From NCBI GenBank assembly GCA_963575745.1, contig CAUYUJ010021154.1:1-64000 (forward strand): 64,000 nt of DNA. The letters run 5' to 3'. A model generated the notes under the pieces. The model saw only the letters and a program-made list of their open reading frames with translations. It was not told the DNA's origin and did no database searches. Made by a program: the position numbers and the translations under genes. Origin of the DNA: Prorocentrum cordatum (lineage: Eukaryota; Sar; Dinophyceae; Prorocentrales; Prorocentraceae). Shown piece after piece: positions 59,466 to 64,000 of this stretch (positions are counted from its first letter, which is position 1; every line of letters begins with the position of its first letter).

Positions 59466-60382
59466 CAAGGGGGGGGGGGCGCAGCGCTCGCGGAGACGTT
59501 GCGACACCTGCAGCGACAGCGCGGCTCGGACGGAGCGCGGTCGGCACGGCACGGCGGCGCGCTAGGCCCCTGGGGCGGCACGCCCTCGACGCGGCACTCG
59601 CGCGGAGCAGGAAGGACGAGGGGAGACGCCTTCGCCTCCGCCCGCCACTCTTGATTGGGCATCAGAGGATCCCCTAACCAGTTGGGAGGCGACCTGAGTT
59701 AGAAGGGCCATAAACATCAAGGATAGTGGGGGGGTCTTCTTTACAGATGTGCCAAACCTCCCGGACTTATGACCCCGAATGCAAAGACGGGAGATTCAGT
59801 GAGGCCACGTCTTCACTATGTTATCAGGGTCAGGGGTTCTCTTGTCCTCGATGACCTCCTGCGAGGCGGACGGCTGCACAGACGGCGGGAAGTGCGACCA
59901 GGCGACGGACGCCCCTGGGCGTCTGGAGGCCCGCGGGACGCCCAAGCGGACACGCAGACGGCGGGCGGGGCGGGCGCGCGCTGGGCCGGAAGGACCGCGG
60001 CTCGACGGGGACGCAGCCCGGGGGCACAGACACGCTGGCACACTGCGCGGGCGCCGCCGCCCACACGGCCGTGCCTCGGCCCCTGGCCGACACGCACGCG
60101 CCGCGCTCGCCGAGCGCGCGGGGCCGCGGCGCGTCGCGGCTCGGGCCCACGGTGGTGGCAGGCGGCGGCGGCGGCGCGTGCGGGACTGGACGCTTTTTTT
60201 TGGGGGGGGCTCCGATACGCGCCGGCATGGCGGCTCTCTCCGAACCAGCGGCGTCCTCGCCGTGCCCGTGAGGTGGACCCCGAGGCCCTGCCCCAGAACA
60301 GACTCGGGCACCAGGACTGGACACTTCTTCAACGCCGCAGCGCGCCACAGGCACTCCGCAAGTGCGCTGGGGCCAAGACTGA
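59466..60382. other. GC-rich unique sequence
   Basis: Starts with a poly-G run at the satellite edge. Long frames exist on both strands, as expected from high GC. None shows a recognisable domain. Confidence 0.5.
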
Positions 60383-60586
60383 GGGGCAACGATAGGGGGG
60401 GAGGGATAGGGGGGGTGCATCGACCTGGAATCGGCGATACATCGCCGATAGATCGGCGATAGGCCTCCGACAGTAAATCCGCATCTTCCTGGGGAGGTTG
60501 GGGCTATCGGGCCCCCATCGGCGATCAATGGGCGATTGGGGGTCGATGCATCCCCCCCTGTGCCTATCCCCCCCTATCGTTGCCCC
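60383..60586. mobile_element. MITE with GGGGCAACGATAG ends
   Basis: 204 bp. The left end GGGGCAACGATAGGGGGG (60383-60400) is the perfect reverse complement of the right end (60569-60586). The inverted similarity continues to TGCATCGACC (60416-60425) and GGTCGATGCA (60541-60550). It is flanked by TGA on both sides (60380-60382 and 60587-60589), a likely 3-bp target duplication. The interior has nested ATCGGCGAT/ATCGCCGAT inverted repeats. No protein. Confidence 0.85.
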
Positions 60587-61578
60587 TGAAAAACAGCGCG
60601 GGACGTGACTGGGCGCGCAAAGGACGGACGGGAAGGACTGCGAGCAGGGCCACCAGGACGGCGAGCCGCGGGCCGGCAGGCGCCTACAGCAGCACTGCGG
60701 GGGCCAGCAAGCGAACGGGGGCTGGCGGTCGCTCGGCGGGAGCCTGCACCTCCATCAGGGGGGCCGGCAGCAGCTCGACGGGGGCCCGCGGCCCGACGGG
60801 GGCCGCAGCTCGACGCCAGACGGACACCCGCAGCACACCGACGGGATCCAGCAGCTGGCTGCTCGAGCGGGGGGCTGCAACGGCTCGACGAGGGCCAGCA
60901 GCAGCCCGGCGCGGAGCGGCCGCGGGGCAGGGCACCCGCCCAGAGCTCGACGGGGGCCCGGCCCGGAGGCAGGCTGCGGCGAGGCGCTCGGGCGGGCGGC
61001 GCTCACGGTCCAGAGGGCGCGGGCCACGGGCCACGAGGATGCCGCGAGGGAAGGCACGGGCGGTCGGAGGCGGCCGTGGGGTCTGAACCGGTCGGGGCCC
61101 CCGAAAATTCGCCTGGAGGGCATGAGGCCAGATCCGTCTCAACTGGTCCCTGGGACCCCTCCCAGGGTCCATCCGGAGCAGTGTTTCACCCCAGGTCCGT
61201 TTTTCACGGTCGTGGGGCCCGAAGGACGTCCAGAACCCAGAGCCTCGAACCTGCCCGCCCTTCCTGCTGGCCGGAAACCAGCGCTGAGCCACCTCAGACG
61301 CCCAGACGGCTCCAAATGAGCAGGTGCTCCGGGTGGAGCTCAATACAGTAGGAGCCCCACCACAAGAAACCTTCCACAACAAACCCAACCCTGAGACCCC
61401 AGGGCGTCCATGGGTGTTCGGTGTGGGAACGGCACGCGTTCCACATCAAAACCATCGAAACCCAAGAAACCCAGGACCCCCTGGAGGCAAGCAGGGTGTT
61501 TCTTGGCATGGGTCTCCACTGTTCCACCACGAGTCACCGCGCCGCCCGCTGAGAGGTGTTCGTTGGATGCCTGGAAAT
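60587..61578. repeat. Degenerate GC-rich minisatellite and spacer
   Basis: Between about 60690 and 60980 the words AGCAGCTCGACGGGGGCC and GGGGCCGGCAGC recur irregularly, giving Arg/Ala/Gly-rich frames on both strands. The rest is unique, with no recognisable gene. Confidence 0.5.
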
Positions 61579-61775
61579 TGGCACCAACACCAACACAGGG
61601 ATTTGCCTCCACAGGGGGACGATGATCCTAGATTTCGGTGTTGGTGATGATATTTCGGCCACCTTGAAAGCCAGAATATTACCACCATCACCGAGATGAA
61701 TATTATCACCAACACCGAAATCGGGATCTTCTTCCCTTTGTGGAGGCACGCCGCCGATATTGGTGTTGGTGTCAA
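61579..61775. mobile_element. Foldback (long inverted repeat) element
   Basis: Left arm 61579-61655 and right arm 61697-61775 are reverse complements over most of their length: TTGGCACCAACACCAA against TTGGTGTTGGTGTCAA, GCCTCCACA against TGTGGAGGC, GATTTCGGTGTTGGTGAT against ATCACCAACACCGAAATC. The whole is bracketed by a direct repeat, GAGTCACCGCGCCGCCC (61531 and 61791). Encodes nothing. Probably a MITE. Confidence 0.8.
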
Positions 61776-62369
61776 CCACTGTCCACCGCGAGTCACCGCG
61801 CCGCCCCGCCGAGAGGTCGCACAGCGGCGAGCTCGAGGCCGCCAGGGCGCGGCGCGGGTGGCGCCGGAACGCGGCCCGGCTGGATGGGCGACGCGCTGGG
61901 CCCCTCGAGCCGCCTGGCCAGTGGGCTCCTCCTCCCCCTCCCCCTCCTCCTCCTCCTCCTCCTCCTCCTCCCTCATCCTCGTCCTCCTCTCTCCTCCTCC
62001 TCCTCCCCCTCCTCCTCCTCCCCCTCCTCCTCCTCCCTCCTCCTTCCCCTATGCCTCCTTTCCCCCTCCGCGCGCGGCCCCGCAACCCACCGCGCCCCTG
62101 CGAGCAGCCCCGTTCGGCAGCCCTCGCGCCTGGGCCCGCGCAGCTGGGCCAGCGGCGGGGGGGGCCGCCGCCCCCACGGAGGGCGCGGAGCACGCGCGGC
62201 CCCGCGGGGGGCAGGCCTGGGCCCCTCTCGCCGCGAGCCACGCGGCGAGAGGCCAGCGCGGCCGGAGGCGTGAAGCCCCGCCCCCAGCGCAGCTGGGGGC
62301 GGGGGCGAGGGCACCTGCACTGCGTTCGGTGGCAAGTCAGGGGAGCCGCCCATGCTGTCATTTCGGCTC
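61776..62369. other. GC-rich spacer with CT-rich tract
   Basis: TCC/CTC repeats at 61925-62060. The rest is high-GC unique sequence without a recognisable gene. Confidence 0.5.
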
Positions 62370-62520
62370 TTTGCGAATCGGCGCTGATCGACGCCAGTCG
62401 ACGCCAAATTGACGCTGAATCGGCGCTAAATCGACGCGAGCCCACGCTGAATCGGCGCTATCTCGTCGACTCCCAGACGCTAATCGAAGCTAATCGACAC
62501 CAATCGACGCTAAAGACGGA
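62370..62520. repeat. Short tandem repeat, AATCGACGCT-type units
   Basis: About 12 degenerate 10-12-bp units (GAATCGGCGCT, AAATCGACGC, CTAATCGACACC). AT content is higher than in its surroundings. Confidence 0.8.
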
Positions 62521-62956
62521 ATGGCGAGCGTGTACCAGGCTCCCATGATGTGCTGCCGAACACCGCGGCCCCTCCGCGAGAGGAAGCCGGGCACGTCCTG
62601 GGCCCACGGTCGGTGCACAGGCCCCACCTGGGCTTGGCCAGGGAGGCATCTGCGCCGATCCCGGGGCAAGGATCGGTGCAGGTCCAGATTTCCCATCGCC
62701 CGATTCACCCCATCGTCTGGCGGCATCCAGTGTCACACTGGGCGGTACCACCATTCGGTGGCTACTGCCGCCTTCGGCGCGTGGGCGTTGCCGCTCCCGG
62801 GTGGCCGCGCGCCCTGGGAGCAGGCCACCCTTTTCCTTCTGCCAGGGGCGGAGCGCTGCGCGACACTCGCGCGAGCGAGGCGTTCCAGCGGGCGCGGGGG
62901 CGCACCTGCAAAGTCACGAGTGCGGATCTCGTTGGAGGCGGCCCGGAATTAGGCGA
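62521..62956. other. GC-rich unique sequence
   Basis: No gene recognised. Open frames on both strands are as expected from composition. Confidence 0.4.
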
Positions 62957-63094
62957 GCGCGTTCCACTACTCGCAAAAGTAGCTGCTCGTAAATCGCCTG
63001 GGTCTGCCGCGGGGGATCCACGATAAATTACATCGAAGCAGACGTATGTTTTTCGGGCGTTTGCGAGTAGGCACTTTGCGAGCAGTGGAACGCG
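62957..63094. mobile_element. Small inverted-repeat element (MITE-like)
   Basis: 138 bp with ~37-bp imperfect arms: GCGCGTTCCACTACTCGCAA (from 62957) against the reverse complement of TTGCGAGCAGTGGAACGCGC (ending 63094). The arms agree at most positions. The centre is unrelated. No clear target duplication. Confidence 0.75.
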
Positions 63095-63590
63095 CCCAGT
63101 GAGGAATGTCTTCTTCGCCTCGCTCGACGTCGGAGCTGGAGGCCTGCCGGCCAGTCCCGCGCTGGCAAGGCGAGACAAGATATGCCGCCGCCTTTTCTGT
63201 TCGCGTCACAAGGGCTCTGTACTGGAAGGGCGGTCATGGTCAACACGGGGTCACACGGCCCCTTTGGATCACGGGGCCAAGACGGGGTCGCAGCAGCTCC
63301 GTTGGGCTCCCGAGGGCCCAACCCCTGAGGGCTCCCGAGAGGGGTGGCACAACATGCCCGCCAACACGTGCGCGTGACCGCTGCACATTGGCAACGCTAC
63401 AAGATGGGCGCGGTCATATCTGGCCTCGTCCTGGGTCCTCGGAGCGATGACTCGAGCTGACCGGTAGCCGTCTGCTCGCAGCCTGCCCCGCTCGCCGCGG
63501 TGGCTCCTGGTCCCGCGCACGTTTGCCCGAGGGCCGCCAGCCACGTGCGAGTGGTAAGGCGCGTCTGGAGCACCACTCGGCGTTGGCGTC
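63095..63590. other. Unique spacer
   Basis: No supported gene or repeat recognised. Confidence 0.4.
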
Positions 63591-63805
63591 ATGATCATGA
63601 GCGTCATGGTCATCATCAGCGTTATCCTCACCTTCGCCATCATCATCGTCATCATCCTCCTCATCATCATCAGCAGCAGCACCACCACCACCACCATCAT
63701 CATCATCACCATCATCACCATCAGCAGCAGCACCACCATGATCATCATCACCATCACCACCACCACCACCACAATCATCATCATCATCATCACCATCACC
63801 ATAGT

Positions 63806-63849
<44 letters not shown>

Positions 63850-64000
63850 GCATCATCATCATCATCCTCATCATCGTCATCATCAGCATCAGAAGCAGCA
63901 GAATGATCATCATCATCATCATCGTCACCATCAGCAGGCAGCATCGTCACCATCATCATCAGCATCAGCATCATCATCACCATCATCATCATCGTCATCA
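63591..64000. repeat. (CAT/CAC/CAG)n satellite, runs off the window
   Basis: Same type as 40126-41339, in the same orientation. It continues past the window end. Confidence 0.95.

Noticed and set aside
43936-59552. Very long Asp/Ala, Met/Leu and Ser/Ile reading frames
   Set aside because: They follow directly from CAT/CAG trinucleotide repeats that lack stops in two frames. There is no normal-composition domain, start context or codon variation suggesting a gene.
59769-63026. Long Arg/Ala/Pro/Gly-rich frames in the GC-rich region
   Set aside because: Overlapping frames on both strands with composition-driven residues and no domain. They are expected by chance at this GC content.

Overview
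The window looks like nuclear DNA of a repeat-rich, GC-rich protist, most likely a dinoflagellate (inference). The reasons are a Helitron-type Rep/helicase with Cys-rich flanking modules, a large SF1 helicase, a zinc-finger LINE, GT-AG introns, very long trinucleotide tracts, and many dispersed repeats with hairpin or terminal-inverted-repeat ends. There is no sign of bacterial operons, Shine-Dalgarno sites or rRNA/tRNA genes. No intact cellular housekeeping gene was found. Almost everything recognisable is mobile DNA in various stages of decay.

Layout. 1-1.4 kb: imperfect (ACT)n, then a short conserved reading frame (MPTVV peptide). 2.0-5.3 kb: duplicated non-coding blocks, two short arrays of a roughly 28-bp minisatellite, and an RS-rich reading frame broken by one TGA. 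5.3-13.75 kb (minus strand): one Helitron gene reading Zn module - Rep - PIF1-type helicase - Cys-rich C-terminus. It has a 46-nt intron, several frameshifts, a TAG, lost catalytic residues and an internal deletion. A 1.5-kb composite insertion inside it is bordered by AGGT on both sides and could be spliced as a GT-AG intron. 13.8-27.8 kb: three versions (A, B, C) of one block: leader, minisatellite array, SINE-like repeat, (GTC)n, SF1 helicase. B carries the long helicase frame, C carries an internally deleted remnant of it, and A has none. 28.0-28.8 kb: (ACT)n. 29-38 kb: two paralogous units of a roughly 75-100-bp minisatellite followed by a GAT microsatellite. The first unit is split by a 4.2-kb LINE, and the second shows the unfilled state. 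38.2-40.1 kb: a CCT tract, a second copy of the inverted-repeat element found inside the Helitron insertion, and unique sequence. 40.1-59.5 kb: a huge CAT/CAG satellite with higher-order periodicity, interrupted by one 130-bp island. 59.5-63.6 kb: GC-rich DNA with three small inverted-repeat elements. 63.6-64 kb: CAT satellite again.

How the parts relate. The Helitron, the LINE and the SF1-helicase block are separate mobile lineages that share non-coding modules: the leader/array module, the AGGT-flanked insertion and a recurrent near-palindrome. The most interesting candidate system is the repeated leader + array + helicase block, together with introner-like insertions that seem able to sit inside coding sequence. 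All family assignments come from motifs read by eye. No database search was possible.
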